Source: Polycladomyces subterraneus (lineage in GTDB: Bacteria; Bacillota; Bacilli; Thermoactinomycetales; JIR-001). Taken from it: a DNA stretch of 64,000 nt. The position numbers and the translations under genes are program-made. Below the pieces are notes generated by a model that had not been told where the DNA came from, made no database searches, and was given only the letters and a program-made list of their open reading frames with translations. Of the stretch, positions 1 to 9,646 are shown one piece after another. Position 1 is the stretch's first letter. The number at the start of each line of letters is the position of its first letter. The stretch spans positions 1-64,000 of the forward strand of contig NZ_JANRHH010000036.1 in assembly GCF_030433435.1 (NCBI RefSeq), in the 5' to 3' direction.

Positions 1-17
1 GCCAAAGCCATTTCAGG

Positions 18-186
18 GTTAGTAGCCTAGCACACTGGTAACAGGTGTGCCGCCCATCCGGGTACGTGCTAACCGGGTGGGATGGGCTGATGACACAGCC
101 CTAGCTTGAGGGTTGCCCGAAACAGAAATGGACTGAGGGCGTTAACCACTCAAGAATCCCACGGCTTTAGCCGTGTGGAGTGTCAA
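18..186 (+). ncRNA. Candidate omega-RNA (TnpB guide RNA scaffold)
   Basis: In IS605-family elements the RNA that guides TnpB is transcribed from the 3' end of the element and ends at the right-end boundary. This stretch has several GC-rich pairing blocks, for example CACACTGGTAACAGGTGTG near 31-49 and GGGTTGCCC near 111-119. It finishes in the terminal hairpin at 158-179, and the guide portion would begin just after 186. The 5' limit is a guess. It could be inactive without a TnpB nearby. Confidence 0.4.
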
Positions 187-301
187 GTATGATCATCATT
201 CAGGTACCTACACAGGTAGATTACCCTCTCTTTCGAAAATAATGGGGCGGTTTGTAGTAGTGTTTTTCTGCGATGCTGGTTTGATCTTCAACTGGGTATG
301 A

Positions 302-372
302 AGCCGCCTGAAATCTCACGGCCCCTAGGAAGTAACATTGGGGTTTTTGAATCATGAGATTGAAGGCGGCGT
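302..372. repeat. Long imperfect inverted repeat downstream of the desaturase
   Basis: GCCGCCTGAAATCTCA at 302-317 pairs with TGAGATTGAAGGCGGC near 357-372 with few mismatches. An inner GGCCCC/GGGGTT pairing shortens the loop. It lies between the two copies of the IS-type terminal 15-mer and 3' of the minus-strand desaturase. It may be an IS end structure or a terminator for the desaturase; there is no clear T-run on either side. Confidence 0.5.
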
Positions 373-424
373 AGTTCGGCATCCCCTTCAGGGAGTGCTG
401 CTATTGCTTGAAACGTGTGGAGTG

Positions 425-1339
425 TCAATTGTCCTTTTGGAATTTTGACGTTTTGACCCTTCCATAACGGTCGCGGATTCTTTTCAGCTTTGTATGATAT
501 TCCAAAATTTGGATCCTAGCCTTTTCTGCCATTGGTGCCATTGGTCGTAAATCACGTAAACCCCAATAATCAACAACAACATCGAGAACCTGGTCAAAAT
601 ATTGAAGAGGCCCGTAATTGGCTTCCCTGGCAATAATGCCCATCCGATTTTCAAAATCGGGCATGACGGCACCTGGCATTTGAAAATTGATGATGACATT
701 TGCAATGTGGTAGCAATAATTCGGTTCCAGTTCCAGGTGTGTACGAATGACATCTCTGTAAAAGGCGTAATGAAGTGTTTCATCTTTGGCAAGGCGACGC
801 AATAAAGTAGCTAATTCTTTGTCATGATCACCCGCTATTTTTGCAACATTATTATAGAAAACCATTGTTGCAAGTTCCTGCAAAGTTGTATAAGCCATCG
901 CTTCAATCGGTGTATGGAAATCAGGTTCAAATCCACCTTCAACTACCTGTTTTCTTAATTCGTGCAACCGATCAGGGTTAACATTACGAGTCAGTAAGAG
1001 ATAGGTTTCCAATAAATTAGAGTGTTGATCCTCTTCTGATGTCCATGTATGAATAAAATCTGTGATCACGGAGAGAGAGCCCTTAAATGTTTCCGAAAGG
1101 TAGGTTGTAAACCAGGGTAAATTGACTTCCGTCAACAGTGCAGTTTCGACAGCTGTAATCACCCCGGAAGGCAACGTAACCTGGCTTTGATCCCATGGGA
1201 CACGTTTGAAATCCATCCCTTTATCCCAGGGCAAAAACTCATGATAACTCCAGTCGATCTTTTTGGCCCGTTCTTTATGTTGTTCATACAACTCTTTCAA
1301 ACGTGGTTCCAAACGAAAATCCAAATCATTGGTTAACAT
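425..1339 (-). CDS. Acyl-[ACP] desaturase family diiron protein
   Basis: A 304-residue soluble diiron protein of the plant-type stearoyl-ACP desaturase family (FA_desaturase_2). It would insert a double bond into ACP-bound acyl chains using O2 and reduced ferredoxin. The ligand pattern is complete: Glu71, EEDQH at 102-106, Glu155 and DETLH at 186-190 followed by AFY, which gives the two E-x-x-H pairs of the four-helix bundle. Length and spacing resemble mycobacterial DesA-type and other bacterial members. It is a single gene transcribed away from the nitrilase. Its TGA stop (425-427) lies inside the terminal 15-mer of the adjacent IS-like sequence, so the last residues may have been changed by an insertion. 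Substrate and double-bond position cannot be read from the sequence. Confidence 0.85.
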   Translation of the reverse strand: MLTNDLDFRLEPRLKELYEQHKERAKKIDWSYHEFLPWDKGMDFKRVPWDQSQVTLPSGVITAVETALLTEVNLPWFTTYLSETFKGSLSVITDFIHTWTSEEDQHSNLLETYLLLTRNVNPDRLHELRKQVVEGGFEPDFHTPIEAMAYTTLQELATMVFYNNVAKIAGDHDKELATLLRRLAKDETLHYAFYRDVIRTHLELEPNYCYHIANVIINFQMPGAVMPDFENRMGIIAREANYGPLQYFDQVLDVVVDYWGLRDLRPMAPMAEKARIQILEYHTKLKRIRDRYGRVKTSKFQKDN

Positions 1340-1770
1340 ATTTTTATATCACTCACTTTCAGTTTGTTCACATATTTTACGTCACTCTTTTTGCTGATAG
1401 AACTTCGGGATATCCAGCCTTTTTGCCCGGTTTTCATCAGAAAAATGCCATCATCAGAGCATCGGTGGATTTCGCTTGCCGTTTTGGGTTTGTTGAATCA
1501 GGTTAGCTGTCGATCCAACGTTGCGACTCACTCTGGTATTCTATGTTGATCCATTCTTTTCCTCTGTATGCCACATCAAAGGCATTTCATCTTGATGGAA
1601 ACGCTGCACGATGCATGATGATGACGCCCCTGAGTTGAGCGAAGTCCGTAACGGAAACGAACTGATGACACTAACTATCCGGGGATTCAAACGACCAAAG
1701 GAGGGCTTGTGGCTGTATGGAGTTTCATTTATCATAATCATACTTATTATCTGAAAGAGGAGAGGGAAAA
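1340..1770. other. Divergent intergenic region, desaturase to nitrilase
   Basis: About 430 bases between two divergently transcribed genes. I see no convincing gene here; short frames lack ribosome sites and family resemblance. It should hold the promoters of both genes. Near the nitrilase there is an AT-rich stretch (about 1726-1750) and the purine-rich ribosome site at 1755-1768. Confidence 0.5.
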
Positions 1771-2727
1771 GTGGCCAATCAACAGCATACTGTACGAGTG
1801 GCTGTCATCCAAGCTGCTTCTGTCATCATGGATCGGGAAGCAAGTACGGAAAAGGCGATTTCGTTAACACTGCAAGCAGCAGAGCAAGGAGCAAATATTG
1901 TCGTATTTCCGGAAGCTTTTATTCCTGCCTACCCACGAGGGCTCACTTTTGGGACGAGGATCGGAAGTCGTTCTCCGGATGGACGAAAAGACTGGCTTCG
2001 TTACTGGGAAAATGCGGTTCCCGTCCCGAGTAAAACGACCGAAGTGTTGGGAGAAGCAGCACGTAAGGCGGATGTCTATCTCATTATCGGCGTGATAGAA
2101 AGAGATAGTGAGTTTAGCGGCGGTACCTTATACTGCACGGTTTTATTTTTTGGACCGGATGGAACATTGCTTGGTAAGCATCGCAAATTAAAACCGACAG
2201 CCTCAGAGCGAATCATCTGGGGAGAGGGAGATGGAAGCACTTTACCGGTGATTGATACGCCATTTGGCAAAATAGGGGCGTTGATTTGTTGGGAAAATTA
2301 CATGCCGTTAGTCAGAACAGCTATGTACGCCAAAGGAGTTCAAATCTATATTGCTCCTACGGCAGATGCCCGAGAAGTATGGCAATCTACTATTCGCCAT
2401 ATTGCAGTGGAGGGAAGATGCTTTGTTTTATCGTGCAATCAGTATGTTACGAAGGATATGTACCCTGCTGATTTGGCCTGCTATGACGAACTAGCATCCT
2501 CCCCACATGAGATGTGCGCAGGTGGCAGTGCCATTGTCGGTCCTTTGGGTGACTACATAAAGGGACCTGTATTTGGGAAAGAAGATATCCTCATAGCCGA
2601 TCTTGATTTGCGTTGTATCGCTTACAGTCAATTTGATTTTGATGTGGTAGGTCACTATTCCAGACCGGATGTCTTTCAACTGATCGTAAATGAAGAGAAA
2701 AAAGAAAACGTGAAATGGGTAAAGTGA
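1771..2727 (+). CDS. Nitrilase (carbon-nitrogen hydrolase superfamily)
   Basis: A 318-residue enzyme of the nitrilase branch that hydrolyses organic nitriles to carboxylic acids and ammonia. The Glu-Lys-Cys triad is visible: Glu48 in FPEAFIPAYPRG, Lys in HRKLKPT (137-143) and Cys173 in LICWENYMPL. The PAYPRG context and the length fit true nitrilases rather than amidases or ureidopropionases. The GTG start at 1771 follows an AGAGGAGAGGG ribosome site. It stands alone between the desaturase and a metal transporter, so its natural substrate is not indicated. The three genes together look like cargo placed upstream of accB, because Bacillus-type genomes usually have spoIIIAH there. Confidence 0.9.
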   Translation: MANQQHTVRVAVIQAASVIMDREASTEKAISLTLQAAEQGANIVVFPEAFIPAYPRGLTFGTRIGSRSPDGRKDWLRYWENAVPVPSKTTEVLGEAARKADVYLIIGVIERDSEFSGGTLYCTVLFFGPDGTLLGKHRKLKPTASERIIWGEGDGSTLPVIDTPFGKIGALICWENYMPLVRTAMYAKGVQIYIAPTADAREVWQSTIRHIAVEGRCFVLSCNQYVTKDMYPADLACYDELASSPHEMCAGGSAIVGPLGDYIKGPVFGKEDILIADLDLRCIAYSQFDFDVVGHYSRPDVFQLIVNEEKKENVKWVK

Positions 2728-2836
2728 TGTTTCCTGTATGAACGATCCTGATCGATCCTGATGACCGATATTCTCGGCACACGTCCACGAATGGTTTGTC
2801 AGAGTGAGGGGAACAGGGTCATCCGCTTGCTTCTCT

Positions 2837-3964
2837 TCATTTTTCAATCACCACAGCTGTATCTTCGATTTTCGTGCCGTTATGGACATAAGGGGCATGT
2901 TGATTGGTGAAGAGTTCTACTCGTATTTCATGCTTTCCCGGTCCAAGAGAATCCATATGGTACCACGGCCCATATAAACGAGCAACTTTTTTGTCGTCCA
3001 CAAAGAGATGTGCATGTCCCTCCCCGATCCGGTTGGGGCCATTCACAAATTCGGGCGCAAACCGAAAATGTGCCGTTTGTACATGGAGGTTCCAACCGGA
3101 TTCCGAATCCTTGTAAACTTGGAGATGTACAGTGGGGATCGGCGTTCCCTTCGGAATTTCAACCGGTTGCATATGATGGTGACTGGAATCATGGAAGTGG
3201 TCAGGGTTCGCTGATGCTTCAACATCGTGGTGATGAATGGAGCAATCAGCGTACTTCCCCACCCAAGTAAATAATAGAGTAAGATACCGGATAAGAACCA
3301 CCAAACAGTTTGGGAATTTTCCGCCCGATTGATGACCGGCCATAATTCTGTTCCCGCTACATAAAGCAGGATCCCAGCAGAGAACAAGAGCGCAATTCCA
3401 GACAATTGACCTTGCATCCAAGGAAGATCCGCTATCCATAAAGCGGTTACGGTACCTAACACCGTACAAATTCCAGAATGCCGGCTGCTCCAATCGCTTT
3501 TTTACGTTCCTGGGATCCCGCCTTGTCAGGGTGGAAATAGCAACCCCTTCTGGGATTTTGTGAAACACGAGCGCAAGTAAAACCACTGTTCCAAATTGAG
3601 GATCGACATGAAAGCCTGCACCAATGGCAAACCCCTCAAAATAGGCGTGGATCCCCATCCCGGATAATACACTCCAGACAGCACCTTGGCGTCTGTCTAT
3701 TTCAGTTTCGGAAGATAAGCGATGCTTCATATGCCACTTCTGAAAGGCGAACATACCGACCAAGAGCCAAGGGGCCTGTGACGGTGTTTCGGATAAACCG
3801 TGTGGCAGCATACCGCCAATGGATACAGCTAACAGCAGGCCGGTACTAAGTGCCACAAGCATGGTCAAAGCTTGAGACGACCAATTTTTTTTGAACCAAA
3901 CGATGCTTCCCCCCACCACATAGCCCAAAGCGGCCAGTACGGTCCATCCCAAAGCTCCTGCCAC
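2837..3964 (-). pseudogene. ZIP-family metal transporter with C-terminal extra domain, frameshifted
   Basis: The N-terminal part in frame (about residues 1-160, 3964 to about 3520) has ZIP-family helices and the metal-site sequence LVFHKIPEGVAI. After about 3520 the homologous protein continues in other frames. A short piece (KKAIGAAGI) is in a second frame, and LGTVTALWIADLPW through LLYYLLGWGSTLIAPF (about 3462-3240) is in a third. The first frame then resumes with a His-rich stretch and a soluble domain containing GEGHAHLFVDDKKVARLYG. Losing one G near 3520 and another near 3474, plus one more base near 3237, explains all the shifts. The original frame stays open by chance. Either the gene is decaying or the assembly has small deletions. 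Zn/Fe/Mn transport is inferred from the family; the C-terminal domain is unrecognised. Confidence 0.7.
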
Positions 3965-4438
3965 TTATCTTTCATCTCATGTTGACTACATTTGATGATA
4001 TATATGTGAATATTTCAAAAAAACATATTGCATTTTCTTTGTCAAGAAAAAGCTTGGTGGTCGATCCTGAAGCCAGTTGAGACTTCGCCCAAGCCGAGGA
4101 GTGTGTCGTCATCATGTCCCATGATGTTCGACTGCGACGCTGCATGTACCCTTTTGAGTGGCGGGTCTGTTTCCAGTATGCTGGTTACGCTGTTTCACTC
4201 TATGTTCGTCTCCTCTGTGAAGGGATCACACGGATAGCCGTCTTTTATCTTACGTTCTGTTTTTTGGTATCATTCGAGGTAGAAAGGGGTTTTTCTTTTT
4301 GTCTTTCGGTCAAAATGTATAAGAGATGTCATGCGAATACCGGGTCAAGGACTGGCCAAGCAGAGCAAAAAACATTATGATAAAACCGTCCCGTCCGATG
4401 CGCTTCGGAATTTTTGCTGAATGGGAGGAAATAGCGTC
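3965..4438. other. Intergenic region upstream of accB
   Basis: About 470 bases with no convincing gene. The short frames at 4028-4380 have no ribosome site and no recognisable family. The 3' half should hold the acc promoter: TGTATAAG at 4316-4323 could be an extended -10 box. The spoIIIA genes that often precede accB in spore formers are not here. Confidence 0.45.
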
Positions 4439-4960
4439 ATGCAATTTCGTGTACATGAATTTCGAGAACTCATCAAGCTGATTCACGAAACCGACATCGA
4501 ACTGTTCGAGTTCGAGAAAGACGGAAACAAATTGGTGATCAAAAAAGGGCCGAAAGGACAAACGACCGTAGTGGATCAACCGGCTGTGGGGCAACCGGAG
4601 CCGATTGTGTCGACGCCGTCTCCGGCTCCGCAAGTACCGTCCCCGGCTCCACAACCCGTGGCGGAACAACCTGCTCCCGCCCAACCTGAGCAGAAGCCGG
4701 TAGAAGAAGAGGATGCCAACTTACATAAAATCGTGTCGCCCATGGTGGGTACGTTCTACCGTGCACCGGCTCCGGATGCGGATCCGTATGTCAAAGAGGG
4801 AGACCAAGTGGACGAAAAGACAGTCGTCTGCATTGTCGAGGCGATGAAACTGATGAACGAGATCGAAGCAGAGGTTCGCGGCACCATTGTCAAAGTACTG
4901 GTAGAGAATGGACAGCTGGTTGAATACGGACAACCGCTGTTTTTGGTGAAAACAACCTGA
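4439..4960 (+). CDS. accB: Biotin carboxyl carrier protein of acetyl-CoA carboxylase
   Basis: A 173-residue carrier that holds biotin for acetyl-CoA carboxylase, the first step of fatty-acid synthesis. There is an N-terminal helical region, a Pro/Ala/Gln-rich linker (about 48-88), and a biotinyl domain with [10 protein letters not shown], where Lys137 is the biotinylation site. The ATG at 4439 is chosen because GGGAGGAA lies just upstream at 4423-4430; an in-frame ATG at 4421 contains that site and is unlikely. accC follows after 23 bases, so the two are co-transcribed. Confidence 0.97.
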   Translation: MQFRVHEFRELIKLIHETDIELFEFEKDGNKLVIKKGPKGQTTVVDQPAVGQPEPIVSTPSPAPQVPSPAPQPVAEQPAPAQPEQKPVEEEDANLHKIVSPMVGTFYRAPAPDADPYVKEGDQVDEKTVVCIVEAMKLMNEIEAEVRGTIVKVLVENGQLVEYGQPLFLVKTT

Positions 4961-4983
4961 AACGGCGGGAGGGGAAACCGAAC

Positions 4984-6340
<1,357 letters not shown>

Positions 6341-6354
<14 letters not shown>

Positions 6355-6751
6355 CCCGATCGACCATGTCGATTACCAAGTGAATGAGTTGGGGAAAATT
6401 GAGATTGCACCGGAAGTGATTCAAATCATTTCTGGTCTGGCCGCCCAACAGGTGGAAGGCGTCGCGGGTCTCAGCGGTGGAGTGGTCGGTGACCTGACCC
6501 AACTCCTGGGACGAAAAAATTTGCGTCAGGGCGTTCGCGTCGAAGTGGGTGACGAGACGAAAATCGAAGTGTCGCTCGTCATTGCGTTCGGCTACCATAT
6601 CCCGGAAGTGGGCCGGAACGTCCAGGAAGCGGTCAAGTCGGCTGTGGAAAACATGACGGGCTTGAACGTGAGCGAAGTGATCGTCAGAGTGGAAGCAGTC
6701 AAATTTTCCAACGACAAACAAACGGACATAGAAGTCCAGCGTGTGAAGTAA
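6341..6751 (+). CDS. Asp23/Gls24 family envelope stress protein
   Basis: A 136-residue protein of the Asp23/Gls24 (DUF322) family, the YqhY position downstream of accC in Bacillus. Typical features are [20 protein letters not shown] near the start and the conserved core ending [12 protein letters not shown]. In Bacillus, YqhY influences acetyl-CoA carboxylase activity; in staphylococci, Asp23 is anchored to the membrane by AmaP. Here the next gene is an AmaP homologue, so both links are plausible. The start overlaps accC. Confidence 0.9.
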
Positions 6752-6794
6752 TGACGGACTGGATACTGTCAGTATCCCGGAGGAGGGTAGGGGC

Positions 6795-7355
6795 GTGAAG
6801 CTACTGGATCGAGTGCTTGTGTTTTTTCTCAGCCTTTTTGTGACTGTCGCCTCCGCTCTCGGTGTATGGTTCGTTTCAGGTTTGGGGTTGTCCAAGTACG
6901 ACACCGTCCGTTTGATTGAGGCGTTGTATGCGTACCCGGCCCGGCAATGGACGGCTGTCGGTCTTAGTCTGCTGTTGATGCTGATCGGACTTAGACTTTT
7001 GGTGGCAACCGTTCGTCGACCTGGAGATGACCGCGGTGTGGACCGGTTGACAGAAATCGGGTATATTCGCATTTCATTGGACACATTGGAGAGTTTGGCT
7101 GTCAAAGCCGCCAGAAGGGTGCGGGGTATTCGTGACTTGACCGCCCGTGTCCGGATGAGTGGAAATAACGCCTCCGTGGGCGTGGGGTTGAAACTAACCG
7201 TGGACGGGGAAACGCCGATTCAGACATTGTCCGAAGAGCTCCAGCGAGCCGTCAAAACACATATTGAGGAGATTGCCGGGGTGACGGTCGATCAAATCTC
7301 CGTCTACGTCACCGACACGGTTCAGCCTGATCGCACGCGGATCCGCGTCGAATAA
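6795..7355 (+). CDS. amaP: AmaP-type membrane anchor for Asp23-family protein
   Basis: A 186-residue protein with two N-terminal membrane helices (about 5-28 and 50-70) and a C-terminal Asp23-like domain that ends in TVDQISVYVTDTVQP. This matches the alkaline shock response membrane anchor family. The GTG start at 6795 follows GGAGGAGGG. It lies between the Asp23 gene and a DUF2273 gene, the usual three-gene arrangement, and would tether the Asp23 layer to the membrane. Confidence 0.85.
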   Translation: MKLLDRVLVFFLSLFVTVASALGVWFVSGLGLSKYDTVRLIEALYAYPARQWTAVGLSLLLMLIGLRLLVATVRRPGDDRGVDRLTEIGYIRISLDTLESLAVKAARRVRGIRDLTARVRMSGNNASVGVGLKLTVDGETPIQTLSEELQRAVKTHIEEIAGVTVDQISVYVTDTVQPDRTRIRVE

Positions 7356-7369
7356 GGCGGTGACCGATA

Positions 7370-7600
7370 ATGGATTGGAAATGGTTGGAGTATTTGTGGG
7401 TGCACCATCGCGGACGTCTGATCGGAACGCTGGCCGGATTGTTTTTGGGTATCGTCTATTTGATTGTCGGCTTGTGGAAAACTATCGTGTTTGCGCTGAT
7501 CGTGGGCATCGGTTATTTTGTCGGGAGAGAATGCGATGGGCGAAAAGACTTGCGTCAGGTGTTGGAAGATTGGTTTCCTGATCGTTGGATGAGAAAATAA
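7370..7600 (+). CDS. DUF2273 small membrane protein
   Basis: A 76-residue protein beginning MDWKWLEYLW with one long hydrophobic hairpin (about 15-50) and the DUF2273-like pattern GRLIGTLAGLFLGIVYLIVG. Members sit beside Asp23 and AmaP genes and are thought to belong to the same envelope complex. The ATG at 7370 follows GGCGGTGA. A terminator-like hairpin follows it. Confidence 0.85.
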   Translation: MDWKWLEYLWVHHRGRLIGTLAGLFLGIVYLIVGLWKTIVFALIVGIGYFVGRECDGRKDLRQVLEDWFPDRWMRK

Positions 7601-7602
7601 CC

Positions 7603-7635
7603 AAACCCGGCCGGCGAACGGCGCGGGTTTTTTTT
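7603..7635 (+). terminator. Terminator between DUF2273 gene and nusB
   Basis: AAACCCG (7603-7609) pairs with CGGGTTT (7624-7630), with an inner GCCG/CGGC stem and a run of eight T. It overlaps the nusB leader, so it may work as an attenuator rather than a full stop. Confidence 0.7.
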
Positions 7636-7647
7636 GGAGGATGGAAC

Positions 7648-8082
7648 ATGGGCAGGAGACAGGTACGTGAAAAAATATTGCAGACGTTGTATCAGTTGGA
7701 TCTCAATCCCGAACCGGCCGAAGAAGTGGTCGAACGGGTGAAAAAGAGCTTGCCCGAAGACGAACGGGCATTTTACGGTCGCGTGGTTGGGGGCGTCCTT
7801 TCTCGGATGGACCGGTTGGATGCGGTTCTCGGCGATTTTTTGAAAAAGGGTTGGAGCCTCTACCGGTTGGCCGTCGTCGATCGGGCGGTATTGCGGATGG
7901 CGCTGTATGAGTTGATGTTTGAAGAAGAGATTCCGCCGGGAGTCACCTTGAACGAAGCAGTTGAATTGGCCAAAGCGTATAGCACCGAAGAATCGGGGAA
8001 ATTTGTCAATGGTGTGCTGGGGGCGATCGTAGAGATGCAGGAGGAAATCCGTGAGCGCCTGACGAAGGAGGAGCTGGAATGA
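7648..8082 (+). CDS. nusB: Transcription antitermination protein NusB
   Basis: A 144-residue all-helical RNA-binding factor that acts with NusE (S10) on boxA in rRNA operons. It starts MGRRQVREKILQTLYQLDLNP and has the conserved C-terminal segment GVTLNEAVELAKAYSTEESG followed by FVNGVLGAIV. The ATG at 7648 is chosen because GGAGG is at 7636-7640; the open frame extends further upstream through the terminator. Its last codons overlap the ATG of the next gene, so the two are likely coupled. Confidence 0.96.
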   Translation: MGRRQVREKILQTLYQLDLNPEPAEEVVERVKKSLPEDERAFYGRVVGGVLSRMDRLDAVLGDFLKKGWSLYRLAVVDRAVLRMALYELMFEEEIPPGVTLNEAVELAKAYSTEESGKFVNGVLGAIVEMQEEIRERLTKEELE

Positions 8083-9053
8083 ACACGTCCCGTGCGGTGT
8101 TGGGCGTGGACACAAGCAATTATTGCACATCGTTGTGTCTCGTTGACGATGATGGAAACCGTTTGGCCGAAGAACGGCAATGGTTGGATGTGCCGCAGGG
8201 CGAGCGGGGGCTTCAGCAGTCCCGTGCCGTGTTCCAACACGTGCGCCGTTTGCCGGAGCTGTTTCTTCGTCTGCCGCTAGACCAAGTAGAGGTGGTGGCC
8301 GTCGCGGTCAGCACGGCGCCCAGACCGCAAGCAGGCTCCTATATGCCCGTTTTTCAGGTGGGGACGTCGTGGGCCCAATCTTTGGCCCATGCCTGGGGCG
8401 TTCCGTTGATCAAGACGACACACCAGGAAGGACACATCGCCGCCGGTGAGGCGACAGCCGACCGAACATGGAATGCTGATCGCTTCCTGGCGGTTCATTT
8501 GTCCGGCGGAACCACGGATCTGATGGATGTCAGCCGACGAGGAGCAGGATATGATATCGAGACGATCGGCGGGTCCCGTGATTTGCATGCCGGGCAGTTG
8601 GTCGACCGGATCGGCGTGGCGATGGGGTTGCCGTTTCCCTCGGGACGGTATGTGGAGGAATTGGCCTTGCAATATAATGGCCAGGAACAAGTCACCATCC
8701 CTTCGTCAGTGGATGGGTTGACCTGTTCCTTTTCCGGGCCGCAGACAGCGTTGCTGCGGTTGTGGGAAAAACGGGCCGCATCCAAGGAGGCGTTGGCGTT
8801 TGCCGCATTGCGCTGTGTGGCCAACTCGGTGGAAAAGTTGCTTAATCATGCGTTTGACCAAGGATATCCGAAAGAAGTGCTGATCGTCGGGGGAGTGGCC
8901 GCCAACAGCCTGATTCGTGATCGTCTGCGCAAACGTTTGGAGCACCCCGCCGTCCGAGCTCGACTGACATTTGCCGATCCTCGTTATTCCGGGGATAACG
9001 CCTACGGTGTGGCCCGGATCGGACTTCGGGCGGTGAAGGGGTGCCACGGTTGA
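8079..9053 (+). CDS. TsaD/Kae1-family paralogue (Gcp-like)
   Basis: A 324-residue ASKHA-fold protein related to TsaD, the catalytic subunit of tRNA t6A synthesis. It begins VLGVDTSNYCTSL and keeps the HQEGH metal pair (HxxxH), the SGGTTDL loop and a late YSGDNA with the metal-binding Asp. The usual TRDDAAGEAFD segment reads SRDLHAGQLVD, so two or three conserved acidic residues are replaced. True TsaD is normally encoded beside tsaB/tsaE, and I infer that it is elsewhere in this genome. Similar paralogues near nusB occur in other Firmicutes. It overlaps nusB by four bases (ATGA) and is followed by a terminator. Its function is not established. Confidence 0.8.
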   Translation: MNTSRAVLGVDTSNYCTSLCLVDDDGNRLAEERQWLDVPQGERGLQQSRAVFQHVRRLPELFLRLPLDQVEVVAVAVSTAPRPQAGSYMPVFQVGTSWAQSLAHAWGVPLIKTTHQEGHIAAGEATADRTWNADRFLAVHLSGGTTDLMDVSRRGAGYDIETIGGSRDLHAGQLVDRIGVAMGLPFPSGRYVEELALQYNGQEQVTIPSSVDGLTCSFSGPQTALLRLWEKRAASKEALAFAALRCVANSVEKLLNHAFDQGYPKEVLIVGGVAANSLIRDRLRKRLEHPAVRARLTFADPRYSGDNAYGVARIGLRAVKGCHG

Positions 9054-9066
9054 TGTATCAATTTAG

Positions 9067-9095
9067 CGGACGGGTGTATACGCCCGTTCGTTTTT
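9067..9095 (+). terminator. Terminator after the TsaD-like gene
   Basis: CGGACGGG (9067-9074) pairs with CCCGTTCG (9083-9090) with one G-T pair and is followed by TTTTT. It closes the accB-to-TsaD-like transcription unit. Confidence 0.75.
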
Positions 9096-9646
9096 GTTAT
9101 GGAATCGTTGGTCGGGGCTTCGTGCGGCAAAACTTTGGAATGATCGCGCGGGCGAGGGAAGCTTCCAGCTTTCTCGCAAGTCCGATAGAAATTTTGGTAC
9201 AATCATGCCATGGAGTGCGAAAATCACTGAAAACGACCATGCGTGCGAAACTTCTCGAATGGATAGGGTTACCACGTCAGATGAAGCGAGAAACCCTATG
9301 GTGACCAAAGAGAGCGCCTTTCGTGCTTGACCGTGTGGAGCAAGTTACATGGTTCCAATTGGTCTGGGATTATGTTATTACCATATCGGTGAGATTCTAA
9401 AGGCGGAAGAGATCTTGTGGCTTGTCAACAGGGATGCAATCTTTACTGGCGAAAAAATAGGGTGTCAGGAAAAAGTGGAAGCTGTTTTTCCGAACAAAAA
9501 TGCGGATGGATTTACGAAATATCCATTAATAAGGAAAGATAATCGCTTTTCCTAGGCAGAAAGTTCGTCATTCCCTTTACACGCAGAGGTCAAAGCGCTA
9601 CACTGGGGAACGTAAAGCTATCGTGGAAAAAGGGGAGGCACCAAAG
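9096..9646. other. Intergenic region upstream of folD
   Basis: About 550 bases after a terminator. The frame at 9349-9555 has no family resemblance and no clear ribosome site, so I do not call a gene. TGGTACAAT at 9195-9203 could be an extended -10 box for a transcript reaching folD. I see nothing else of note. Confidence 0.45.

Larger units (their letters stand above)
1..428 (+). mobile_element. 3' end remnant of an IS200/IS605-type element
   Basis: The segment ends with a short hairpin, CCCACGGCTTTAGCCGTG around 158-175, followed by GTGTGGAGTGTCAA. This is the usual look of the right end downstream of tnpB genes. The 15-mer CGTGTGGAGTGTCAA occurs twice, at 172-186 and 414-428. Between the copies is a long imperfect inverted repeat (about 302-317 with 357-372). 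No transposase frame is visible; any tnpB would lie left of the window. The type of end is recognised from IS605-family elements; which of the two copies is the active end is inference. Confidence 0.55.

Noticed and set aside
2491-2847. Minus-strand frame of 118 residues across the nitrilase 3' end
   Set aside because: It overlaps the well-supported nitrilase gene and has no family resemblance or ribosome site.
4028-4380. Short plus-strand frames upstream of accB
   Set aside because: No ribosome site, no recognisable family, and they overlap each other in different frames.
9349-9555. 68-residue frame upstream of folD
   Set aside because: No ribosome site of note and no similarity I recognise; it lies in a probable leader region.
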